From Clostridiales bacterium (GTDB lineage: Bacteria > Bacillota > Clostridia > Oscillospirales > CAG-272): a stretch of DNA of 59,292 bases. The notes beneath the pieces are model-generated. The model was not told where the DNA came from. It saw only the letters and a program-made list of their open reading frames with translations, and did not search any database. Location: assembly GCA_012837425.1 (NCBI GenBank), contig DURE01000005.1, positions 1-59,292 on the forward strand, given 5' to 3'. The stretch's first letter is position 1. Each line of letters opens with the position of its first letter. The position numbers and the translations under genes are program-made. This document shows, in pieces, positions 49,382 through 57,057 of this stretch.

Positions 49382-49410
49382 ATTATACCATGACTTTTTT
49401 ATTTTGTCAA
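49382..49410 (-). promoter_or_regulatory. Perfect-consensus sigma-A promoter of the T-box leader
   Basis: Minus strand TTGACA (49410-49405), 17-nt spacer, TATAAT (49387-49382), directly before the T-box leader. Confidence 0.9.
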
Positions 49411-49484
49411 GTATTTATTTTACATTTTTTTCGCCTTTTGTACCCGGAGCCGCCGCTATGAAGTGTTTTTCTTATGTTCGGAGA

Positions 49485-49513
49485 TTGAATTTGCCGGGCT
49501 GATGTGATATTAT
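49485..49513 (+). promoter_or_regulatory. Promoter of the Crp/Fnr-type regulator gene
   Basis: TTGAAT (49485-49490), 17-nt spacer, TATTAT (49508-49513) with an extended TG before it. Confidence 0.6.
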
Positions 49514-49564
49514 ATTAGCTGTAAAGAATAGTATAACCGCTCAGTTAACTGCATCGGAGGGCAC

Positions 49565-50236
49565 ATGAACCGGATTTGCGACTATTTACCCTTCTGGAAA
49601 GACCTTAGCGAGGACCAGAGGAGCCTGCTCCAAAACTCGGCCCGGGAGCGCTCGTACAAAAAGGGAGAAATTCTTCACGGCGGCTCGGAGGACTGCGTCG
49701 GACTTGTTTTGGTCAAGCGCGGGCAGCTAAGGGTGTATACCGTCTCGGACGAGGGCAAGGAGCTGACACTCTACCGGCTGTTTGAGCGCGATATGTGCCT
49801 GTTTTCGGCCTCCTGCGTGCTGCCGAGTGTCCAGTTTGACATAATGGTCTTGGCTGAGGCCGACTCCGAGGTATATATGATACCTCCGCTGCTTTACAGA
49901 ACGCTCATGGATAGCTCAATTGCGGTGGCGAATTACACAAATGAGCTTATGGCCTCCCACTTCTCGGAGGTCATGTGGCTGATGGATAAAATTATGAACA
50001 AAAAGCTCGACTCGCGCCTGGCCGCCTTTCTGCTCGAGGAGCGCGAGCTTGTCGGGAGCGATACTATAAAAATCACCCACGAGCAGATTGCAAACCATCT
50101 GGGCAGCATACGCGAGGTGGTGACCCGGGTGCTCAATTACCTTTGCAGTGAAGGCATGGTCAGGCTTGGCCGGGGGAGCATCCTGCTGACCGACCTCAAA
50201 AGGCTGGCCGAGCTGGCCGAGTCAAGCCGGCGGTAG
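49565..50236 (+). CDS. Crp/Fnr-family transcription regulator
   Basis: 223 residues. Residues 1-125 are a cyclic-nucleotide-binding-like beta-roll (SYKKGEILHGGSEDCVGLVLVKRGQLRVYTVSDEG), and residues 150-215 a Crp-type helix-turn-helix (ITHEQIANHLGSIREVVTRVLNYLCSEGMVRLGRG). Four Cys lie in the sensor part (Cys5, the Cys in EDCVG, and two in MCLFSASC), spaced unlike the Fnr iron-sulfur set. It may sense redox or a reactive sulfur/oxygen signal rather than cAMP. It lies 85 bp before the sulfur-handling fusion gene on the same strand and probably controls it. GGAGGG precedes the ATG. Confidence 0.93.
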   Translation: MNRICDYLPFWKDLSEDQRSLLQNSARERSYKKGEILHGGSEDCVGLVLVKRGQLRVYTVSDEGKELTLYRLFERDMCLFSASCVLPSVQFDIMVLAEADSEVYMIPPLLYRTLMDSSIAVANYTNELMASHFSEVMWLMDKIMNKKLDSRLAAFLLEERELVGSDTIKITHEQIANHLGSIREVVTRVLNYLCSEGMVRLGRGSILLTDLKRLAELAESSRR

Positions 50237-50321
50237 GGCGCTTTTGTGTAGCATTGCTACCGACAAGGCAGGCCTTTTGTGGTATCCTTTGCTTAACTTT
50301 AGCATATGGGAGCAATACGAA

Positions 50322-52760
50322 ATGAAAACAGTGATAATCGGAGGGGTTGCGGGGGGCGCGGGCTGCGCCGCGAGGCTTCGCCGGCTCGACGAGAGTGCCG
50401 AAATTATAGTTTTTGAGAGGGGCGAATATATTTCCTTTGCCAACTGCGGGTTGCCCTATCATATAGGCGGGGTTATCAGGGACAGAGATGACCTGCTGCT
50501 CCAGACCCCGGAGGAAATGAGCCGGAAATTCAGTGTTGACGTGCGGGTAAGACACGAGGTTGCAGCCATCAACCGTGAGCGCAAGACTGTAACAGTCAAG
50601 CGCCTTGAGACCGGAGAGCTGTACGACGAGCCCTACGACAAGCTGGTTATCGCAACCGGCTCCACGCCACTCATACCGCCTATACCGGGGGCAGACTCCC
50701 CCCGGGTCCGCACGCTCTGGACGCTGCCCGACACCGACGCGATAAAGGCACTTATACAGAATAATGCCCGGCGCGCGGTGGTGGTGGGCGGCGGGTTTGT
50801 CGGGCTTGAAGCCGCCGAGAATTTGCACCGCGCAGGGCTTGAGGTTTCGATTGTAGAGCTGGGCAACCAGGTCATGCCCCCGCTTGACTTTGAGATGGCG
50901 CAGCTTCTGCACGAGCATATAGCCGAGAGGGGCGTCGGACTCTACCTGGGCGACGGGGTTGTCGAATTTTCTGACAGGCAAGAGCTTGTCGAGGTGAGGC
51001 TTGCGAGCGGCAGGAGCATTGAGGCCGACTTTGTGGTTCTCTCGGTCGGCGTTCGCCCGAACAGCGCGCTTGCCAGGGCCGCGGGGCTTGAGCTCGGCGG
51101 ACGGGGCGGCATTGTGGTAAATGAAAAAATGCAGACCTCAGACCCCGACATATACGCGGTGGGCGACGTGGCCGAGGTGCGCGATTTTGTCTTCGGCGAG
51201 CCGGCCATGCTGCCGCTGGCCGGTCCAGCCAACAAGCAGGGGCGGGTTGCGGCAAACAATATTGCCGGTATTGATGATTCCTACCGCGCAACTCAGGGCT
51301 CGTCTGTTGCCAAAGTCTTCGACCTTACCGCCGCCTCCACCGGGGCAAACGAAAAGCAGCTTGTGCGGCGCGGGCTTGTGAGAGGACAGGATTACGAGGC
51401 TGCCATCATCACACAGAACTCTCACGCCGGATATTATCCCGGCGCGCGTCCCATGACCCTGAAGCTGCTGTTCTCCGCCGACGGCAGGAAAATATTCGGC
51501 GCTCAGATAGTTGGCCGGGAGGGTGTCGACAAGCGGATTGACACAATAGGCGCCGCTCTGCGCCTGGGGGCCACGGTCGGCGACCTTGAGCAGCTTGAGT
51601 TTGCGTACGCTCCGCCCTATTCGTCGGCCAAGGACCCGGTAAATATGCTGGGCTTTGTCGCCGGGAACATACTCTCGGGCAGAGTGCGCTTTTGCAGCTG
51701 GGACACAATAGAAAAGGATAAAAATTCGCTGGTACTCGATGTGCGCGAGGAGGCCGAGCTTGAGGCCTATTCGCTGCCCGGCTCGGTTCATATCCCGCTC
51801 GGGGGGCTGCGACGCCGCGCCGGCGAGCTTGACCGCTCAAAGCATATAATCATCATGTGCGCCATCGGCGTGAGGGCCTACAATGCCGCGCGGATTCTCA
51901 TGCAGCACGGCTTTGAAAAGGTATCCGTATACCCCGGCGGGGCGCGGTTTTACCGCTCGACACATAGCGAAGGGGAAAAAATGAAACCAAAGGTCATATA
52001 TTCGGGACCGGCGGCCGAAGACAAGCAAACACCGACCGCCGCCGTCAAGCTGGATTGCAGCGGCCTGCAATGCCCCGGCCCGATAATGAAGGTTTTTGAG
52101 AAACTACGGGAGATGGGGGAGGGCGAGACGCTCGAGGTTTCGGCGTCAGACCCCGGCTTTATCCGCGACATTGAGGCCTGGTGCCGTCGGACCCAAAACA
52201 TACTGCTGAGTTCCGGCGAGCGCGACGGCAGCTATGTGGCGCTAATCAAAAAAGGAACTCAAGAAGACGCGCCGGTGGTGCGCGACACCCCCGAGGGGAA
52301 AACTATTGTCGTGTTCTCGGGCGACCTTGACCGGGTGCTGGCCAGCTTTATTATAGCAAACGGAGCCGCCGCCATGGGGCGTAAAGTCACCATGTTCTTC
52401 ACCTTCTGGGGGCTCAACGTTCTGCGCCGGCCTAGGAAGGTTAAGGTCAGGAAGAGCTTTATCGAGCGTATGTTCGGGGCAATGCTGCCGCGAGGCTCGG
52501 GAAAACTGAAGCTGTCTAAAATGAACATGGCCGGCATGGGCACTACCATGATGAAGAAAATCATGAAGGCCAAAAATGTCGACCCGCTCGAGACTCTTAT
52601 CGAAAATGCCCTGAAAAACGGCGTGAAGATAATAGCCTGCACCATGAGCATGGATATAATGGGAATTAAAAAGGAAGAGCTTATCGAGGGCATAGATTTT
52701 GCCGGCGTGGGTACCTATCTGGGTGACGCCGAGGATTCCGATGTGAATCTGTTTATATAA
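50322..52760 (+). CDS. CoA-disulfide reductase/rhodanese/TusA/DsrE-like four-module fusion
   Basis: 812 residues from the ATG at 50322 (GGGAG about 10 nt before). Module 1 (1-440) is a pyridine nucleotide-disulfide oxidoreductase of the CoADR/Npsr type: VIIGGVAGGAGCAARLRR at the FAD site and the single active Cys42 in SFANCGLPY. Module 2 (about 455-545) is a rhodanese with Cys513 in IIMCAIGVRA. Module 3 (about 575-645) is TusA-like with CSGLQCPGP (Cys579, Cys584). Module 4 (about 660-812) is DsrE/DsrF-like with CTMSMDIMG. Together it could reduce persulfides or CoA-disulfides and relay sulfane sulfur. Cytoplasmic. Confidence 0.94.
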   Translation: MKTVIIGGVAGGAGCAARLRRLDESAEIIVFERGEYISFANCGLPYHIGGVIRDRDDLLLQTPEEMSRKFSVDVRVRHEVAAINRERKTVTVKRLETGELYDEPYDKLVIATGSTPLIPPIPGADSPRVRTLWTLPDTDAIKALIQNNARRAVVVGGGFVGLEAAENLHRAGLEVSIVELGNQVMPPLDFEMAQLLHEHIAERGVGLYLGDGVVEFSDRQELVEVRLASGRSIEADFVVLSVGVRPNSALARAAGLELGGRGGIVVNEKMQTSDPDIYAVGDVAEVRDFVFGEPAMLPLAGPANKQGRVAANNIAGIDDSYRATQGSSVAKVFDLTAASTGANEKQLVRRGLVRGQDYEAAIITQNSHAGYYPGARPMTLKLLFSADGRKIFGAQIVGREGVDKRIDTIGAALRLGATVGDLEQLEFAYAPPYSSAKDPVNMLGFVAGNILSGRVRFCSWDTIEKDKNSLVLDVREEAELEAYSLPGSVHIPLGGLRRRAGELDRSKHIIIMCAIGVRAYNAARILMQHGFEKVSVYPGGARFYRSTHSEGEKMKPKVIYSGPAAEDKQTPTAAVKLDCSGLQCPGPIMKVFEKLREMGEGETLEVSASDPGFIRDIEAWCRRTQNILLSSGERDGSYVALIKKGTQEDAPVVRDTPEGKTIVVFSGDLDRVLASFIIANGAAAMGRKVTMFFTFWGLNVLRRPRKVKVRKSFIERMFGAMLPRGSGKLKLSKMNMAGMGTTMMKKIMKAKNVDPLETLIENALKNGVKIIACTMSMDIMGIKKEELIEGIDFAGVGTYLGDAEDSDVNLFI

Positions 52761-52764
52761 ATAA

Positions 52765-52790
52765 AGGGGGCTTTCCGAAAAAGCCCCCTG
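52765..52790. terminator. Intrinsic terminator between convergent genes
   Basis: Perfect 9-bp stem AGGGGGCTT / AAGCCCCCT. The minus-strand side is followed by TTATTTATATAA and the plus side by a weaker CTTTT, so it mainly serves the minus-strand gene but lies just after the fusion gene too. Confidence 0.7.
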
Positions 52791-52813
52791 GCCCTTTTGG
52801 CCGTCAATCCGGG

Positions 52814-53749
52814 TTAAGGTGTGTATCCGTTGAAATAATGTACTCCGTCCGAGGCGGTGTCTCCCGAGGTCTTTCTGCGGTTGGTGGCAAACCACAGCTT
52901 GCCGCCCGACACGCCGACCGACTCGATTTCAAAAAGGACGGGATAGGCCGATGAGGTTATGCGGAAGGAGAGGTCATTCATTGCGTAAATGGTTCCCGAC
53001 GCTGAAGATATGTTGTCATAGACGAGCACTATGCTGACATTGTTCTTTGTCAGCGGGTAATAGATTTTGTTGTTGTGGTAGCCGATGCCCTGGGTTGAAA
53101 AGGTTTCTATCCCGGACACCTTTTTGCCGTTGACCAGCGCGTCGACCACATTGACAGTAAAGGCGTAGGTCACGTTTATTGTCCCGCTGCTCGCGGTTTT
53201 GCCGAGTGAGCCGCGGTAGAAGGTTTTGCCGGACTTGAATATGAAGTTTACATTGGTATCGGTGTAGCTTACCTTGACAACCCCCGACATGGACTTGTTG
53301 GCGCCGTTGTACTTGATGGTATAGTTTCCGACCTTATAATAGGTGGCGCCCGAATAGCGGAGTTTAACTAAGCTGTAGCTGCCGGTTTTCATTGTGACTA
53401 TGTACATGTAGTATTGGTCGTTGATGGTGCAGAGCGTGAGGTCGTTGGCATGCCCGAGGTAGGTGCAGTAGGTCAGCCCGGTGTCGCCGTTGGTCATTAG
53501 CGTGGTTGAGCCGTCGCTCAGCTTTGTGCGGTAGATGCTGGCGCGGGTTTCGTCGCCGTTGATTTTGATGGTGTAGCCGTAGGTGGAGCCCGCGGCGAAC
53601 CCCTGTACCGAATAACAGCTGTTTGGATTTCCGAGGGTCGCTATGGTGGAGTAGGTGTTGTAGTATGCTGCGCCGGCCGGCAGGGTCAGCAAAACTACAA
53701 GGCAAAGAAAAAGCGCGACAAATCCGAGGAGCCGTTTTTTGAGTATCAT
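52814..53749 (-). CDS. Secreted protein, possibly helveticin J-like beta-propeller
   Basis: 311 residues with a clear signal peptide (KKRLLGFVALFLCLVVLL, cleavage near PAGAA). The mature protein is rich in Tyr, Gly, Ser and Thr and made of repeating beta strands (SIYRTKLSDGSTTLM, YYMYIVTMKTGSYSLVKLRY, TFYRGSLGKTASSG). YLGHANDLTLCTINDQYYMYI resembles the helveticin J / class III bacteriocin-like family, but the match is by eye only. No TM or anchor, so it is released. AGGAGG lies 10 nt before the ATG. Function unknown. Confidence 0.7.
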   Translation of the reverse strand: MILKKRLLGFVALFLCLVVLLTLPAGAAYYNTYSTIATLGNPNSCYSVQGFAAGSTYGYTIKINGDETRASIYRTKLSDGSTTLMTNGDTGLTYCTYLGHANDLTLCTINDQYYMYIVTMKTGSYSLVKLRYSGATYYKVGNYTIKYNGANKSMSGVVKVSYTDTNVNFIFKSGKTFYRGSLGKTASSGTINVTYAFTVNVVDALVNGKKVSGIETFSTQGIGYHNNKIYYPLTKNNVSIVLVYDNISSASGTIYAMNDLSFRITSSAYPVLFEIESVGVSGGKLWFATNRRKTSGDTASDGVHYFNGYTP

Positions 53750-53943
53750 ACCGGTTAAACCTCCTTATAATTTTTGGGCCCACCTATATTAACATACAAA
53801 AACCATTTATTTCAAGTGTATATGGAATGTTTTTCTAAATTTTTTTAAAATTACCGTGATGCGCTGCTCGGAATTCCCCGATTTAGTCCTTTATACCCGA
53901 TTTTTTGTCAAAAACTATAAACAGCAAAAGGATGGCCCGATCA

Positions 53944-55011
53944 ATGTTCAGACTCAAGCCCGATTATGAGATGTCAAAGGCGCGTTATGCTGCCTTCTGG
54001 GAGCGCGGGATTGTCGACCGCCCGCCGATAAATATCGTATTGCCGGTCGAAAAGCCAAAGAAGCTCCCCGAAAAGAGCTATGCGAGCCACGAGGAGCGTT
54101 GGCTTGATATTGAGTTCCGCACTGAGCGGATGGCAGCACAGCTTGCCAACCGTGAGTATCTTGCCGACGCACTACCTGTTGCCTGGCCTAATATGGGGCC
54201 TGAGATATACAGCGCCTGGTGCGGCTGCGGCTATTTTTTCGGCGAGACCACGGCCTGGAGCCGCCCCTGCATCGACGACTGGGAGCGCGACGCCGGCTGC
54301 GCGGTCTTTTGTGCCGACCACCCGCTTTTTATAAAAACCCTTGAGTTTACAAAGCTGCTGCTCGAATACGGCCGGGGCAATTTTATTGTCGGGCTTACCG
54401 ACTTTCACTCGGGCGGTGACCATCTGGCTGCCCTGCGCGACCCCGAGCGGCTGGCGCTTGATCTGATAGACCGACCCGACGAGGTAAAGGCAAAGCTCAA
54501 AAGCTCACAGCAGGAGTACTTTGCGGTGTACGATGTCTTTTACAACATGCTGCATAAGGCCGGAATGCCGATAACCTCCTGGACGGCGCTTGTTCACGAC
54601 GGGAAATTCTACATACCCTCAAACGATTTTTCATGCATGATAAGCCGGGAGATGTTCGAGGAGTTTTTCCTGCCCGGCATTGCCGAGGAGTGCCGGTTTT
54701 ACGAGCGCTCGATTTATCACCTTGACGGCCCGGGGGCGCTGCGGCATCTTGACTCTATACTGCAAATCAACGAGCTTGACGCGGTTCAGTGGGTGCCGGG
54801 CGCCGGGAACGAGGGGTACGCCAGGTGGGTATGGGTGTATCAGAAAATCCAGAGGGCCGGGAAGGCGCTTGAGCTCAGAATTACGCTTGACGAGCTGCCG
54901 CTGGTCTTTGAAACCCTTGAGCCCGAGGGTGTGTGGTTCTCCCATATTAAGGGGATCAGCGACAGATACACTGCAAATGAGGTCATAAAACGCATTACAG
55001 CCTGGAAATAG
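53944..55011 (+). CDS. Uroporphyrinogen decarboxylase-superfamily protein (methyltransferase-like)
   Basis: 355 residues from the ATG at 53944 (AAAGGA about 11 nt upstream; TTG and ATG codons further upstream are possible). URO-D-like TIM barrel of the MtaA/CmuA side group: NIVLPVEKP, FIVGLTDFHSGGDHLAALR, RFYERSIYHLDGPGALRHLDSI and LDAVQWVPGAGNEGY are typical of uncharacterised Clostridial members. Heme synthesis genes are absent nearby, so a corrinoid or other methyl-transfer role is more likely than true uroporphyrinogen decarboxylation. Monocistronic. Confidence 0.85.
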   Translation: MFRLKPDYEMSKARYAAFWERGIVDRPPINIVLPVEKPKKLPEKSYASHEERWLDIEFRTERMAAQLANREYLADALPVAWPNMGPEIYSAWCGCGYFFGETTAWSRPCIDDWERDAGCAVFCADHPLFIKTLEFTKLLLEYGRGNFIVGLTDFHSGGDHLAALRDPERLALDLIDRPDEVKAKLKSSQQEYFAVYDVFYNMLHKAGMPITSWTALVHDGKFYIPSNDFSCMISREMFEEFFLPGIAEECRFYERSIYHLDGPGALRHLDSILQINELDAVQWVPGAGNEGYARWVWVYQKIQRAGKALELRITLDELPLVFETLEPEGVWFSHIKGISDRYTANEVIKRITAWK

Positions 55012-55150
55012 AATTCGGGACTCCGCCCCCGCACCCCGCTTTTTTCAGAACCTTCGACCCCAAACCCTTTCTAAAACATGCGCGGGGCTCTGCCCCGCAC
55101 CCCGCCCAGGGAACTTTTTTGAAAAAAATTCCCTGAGAAACCTCAGAACT
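55012..55150 (+). repeat. Dispersed repeat, copy D (double unit)
   Basis: Two partial units in tandem. The second, from about 55081, reads GGGGCTCTGCCCCGCACCCC, then the palindrome GGGAACTTTTTTGAAAAAAA, TTCCCTGAGAAACCTCAGAAC. It directly follows the URO-D-like gene. Confidence 0.75.
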
Positions 55151-55195
55151 TCACATACTGTCACTTCGGGTGCAGTCGAAATCGCATACAAAGAC

Positions 55196-55230
55196 GGGGC
55201 AAAAATCCGATGGACTTTTGCCCCTTTTTT
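55196..55230 (+). terminator. Intrinsic terminator
   Basis: Stem GGGGCAAAA-TCC / GGA-TTTTGCCCC with a TTTTTT tail on the plus strand, at the 3' end of the convergent RNase-like gene. The gap 55012-55228 holds this and repeat copy D. Confidence 0.8.
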
Positions 55231-56827
55231 ATCTGTCCCACTTATCCGATAGCGCGTTTATCTGGTTGGCAAACTTAGCAAGGTCCTTGTTGGCGCCGCC
55301 GCGGTTCCTCTCTATTACCTCGAGCAGCCGCCGCCCTTCGGCAAGCAGCCGCTCAAAGGCCGCACTGCTCCTTGTCGCCCCGGTCTTCTTCTTTATTTTT
55401 ATCATGTTGCCCGGCACGACAAGCCTGTCAGCCGCAAGGTCGTACTCGGCACCGTTGTAGGGAGCCTCGGCTGCAAAACCGAGCTTATCGGTTACAGATT
55501 TAGCGAAAACCTCGCAGACCTCGTCGTTGCAGTGGTTGACAAACACCCGGCGCGGCGCGGGACTGAGGCTGCCGAGCCAGTCAAGCAAAATCCCCAGGTC
55601 GGCGTGCGCGCTTATGCCCCTGAGCGTTTCAATCCGGGCGTTGACCGCAATCTGCTCCCCGAACAGCTTTACCTTTCTTGCCCCGTCCTGAATGATTCTG
55701 CCGAGCGAGCCCTCGGCCTGGTATCCGACAAAGAGCACCGTGCTCTCCCGTCGCCATAGGTTATGCTTTAAGTGGTGCCGGATGCGGCCGGCCTCGCACA
55801 TGCCCGACGCCGAGATTATTATTTTCGGGGTTTTGTCCTCGTTTATTTTGCGGGACTCGTCGCTGGTGACCGAAAGCATAAGCCCCGGGAATATGACCGG
55901 ATTGATTCCCGCCCTCACCAGCTCAAGCGTCTCGGCGTCGAAAAACTCGGTCATGTCGTCGGTGTATATGTTGGTGGCCTCAATAGCAAGCGGGCTGTCG
56001 AGCCAGACCGGAAAATCTCCATGCCCGCTTATCAGCCGCTGATCCTTTATGTATCTTATCAGATACAAAATCTCCTGCGTGCGCCCCACCGCAAATGCGG
56101 GGATAACGACATTCCCGCCCCGGTCGAGCGTGCTCTGAATTATCTCGGTAAGCTGACCGATGTAGTCGGGGCGCTCGCCGTGCGTCCGGTCGCCGTATGT
56201 AGCCTCAATTACAACATAATCGGCAAATTTCGGTTTTGTGGGGTTGCGGAGCAGCGGCCGGTCGACATTTCCGAGGTCTCCCGAAAAGAGCAGCACCGTA
56301 CTTTTGCCGCCCTCGGTTATCGTCAGCTCAACCGAGGCCGAGCCGAGCAGATGCCCGGCGTCAAGAAACCGGGCGACAATCCCGTCGGATATTGTCACCT
56401 GCTGCTCATAGCGGCAGCTTTCAAAAAGCGGCAGGGTTTTTTCAACGTCGGCAACGGTATAGAGCGGAGTGTACGGAGGCTCTCCCGAGCGCGCCGCCTT
56501 CCGGTTTCGCCATTCGGCCTCAAGCCCCTGGATGTAGGCCGAGTCGAGCAGCATTATGCCGCACAGCCGCCTTGTCGCCTCGGTCGAATAAATAGGCCCA
56601 GAAAAGCCGTTTACCACAAGATAGGGCAGCTTGCCCGAGTGGTCTATATGCGCGTGGGTCAGGAGAATGAAGTCGATGTCGGCCGGGTTGACAGGGCAGT
56701 CGCAGTTCTCGTATATGTCGGGTCCCTGCTCAAGCCCGCAGTCAATAAGGATGTTTTTCCCGCAGGCTTCAAGCAATGTCGACGAGCCTGTAACCTCGCG
56801 GGCTGCACCCAGAAAAGTAAGTTTCAC
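55229..56827 (-). CDS. Metallo-beta-lactamase/beta-CASP RNA-processing nuclease
   Basis: 532 residues from a GTG at 56827, chosen because GGGGG lies 7 nt upstream and the protein then begins KLTFLGAAREVTGS, the exact family start. A longer frame to 56974 has no such support. Zinc motif HAHIDH is at residues 58-63; ATYGDRTH and the beta-CASP motifs PAFAVGRTQE, ISASGMCEAGRI and GISAHAD follow. The family includes RNase J/CPSF-like exo- and endoribonucleases. Cytoplasmic. Monocistronic. A C-terminal Arg/Lys-rich tail could contact RNA. Confidence 0.93.
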   Translation of the reverse strand: MKLTFLGAAREVTGSSTLLEACGKNILIDCGLEQGPDIYENCDCPVNPADIDFILLTHAHIDHSGKLPYLVVNGFSGPIYSTEATRRLCGIMLLDSAYIQGLEAEWRNRKAARSGEPPYTPLYTVADVEKTLPLFESCRYEQQVTISDGIVARFLDAGHLLGSASVELTITEGGKSTVLLFSGDLGNVDRPLLRNPTKPKFADYVVIEATYGDRTHGERPDYIGQLTEIIQSTLDRGGNVVIPAFAVGRTQEILYLIRYIKDQRLISGHGDFPVWLDSPLAIEATNIYTDDMTEFFDAETLELVRAGINPVIFPGLMLSVTSDESRKINEDKTPKIIISASGMCEAGRIRHHLKHNLWRRESTVLFVGYQAEGSLGRIIQDGARKVKLFGEQIAVNARIETLRGISAHADLGILLDWLGSLSPAPRRVFVNHCNDEVCEVFAKSVTDKLGFAAEAPYNGAEYDLAADRLVVPGNMIKIKKKTGATRSSAAFERLLAEGRRLLEVIERNRGGANKDLAKFANQINALSDKWDR

Positions 56828-56861
56828 AAAATTGCCCCCAATATTTTTTATTGTTGCTTTA

Positions 56862-56890
56862 ATTATATCATTTCTCGGGCGGGGTGGCAA
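56862..56890 (-). promoter_or_regulatory. Promoter of the beta-CASP nuclease gene
   Basis: Minus strand TTGCCA (56890-56885), 17-nt spacer, TATAAT (56867-56862) with an extended TG, about 35 nt before the GTG start. Confidence 0.75.
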
Positions 56891-56973
56891 GAAATTTTCG
56901 GGTTTTGACAAAAAACACCCGAGTAAAAATAAAATGATTATAATATTACACATATTTCTCTGAATAATTTCCA

Positions 56974-57002
56974 TTTTACTCAGAGCGATATCATGATATA
57001 AT
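56974..57002 (+). promoter_or_regulatory. Promoter of the metallo-beta-lactamase lipoprotein gene
   Basis: TTTTAC (56974-56979), 17-nt spacer, TATAAT (56997-57002) with extended TGA, 55 nt before the ATG. Confidence 0.6.
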
Positions 57003-57057
57003 AAATATGAAAGGACATCGTTTCTTGTTTGTCTGCGACACGCGATAAAGGAAGCCT

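Noticed and set aside
55772-56908. 378-codon plus-strand frame opposite the beta-CASP nuclease gene
   Set aside because: No family features or RBS; the minus strand encodes a complete nuclease.
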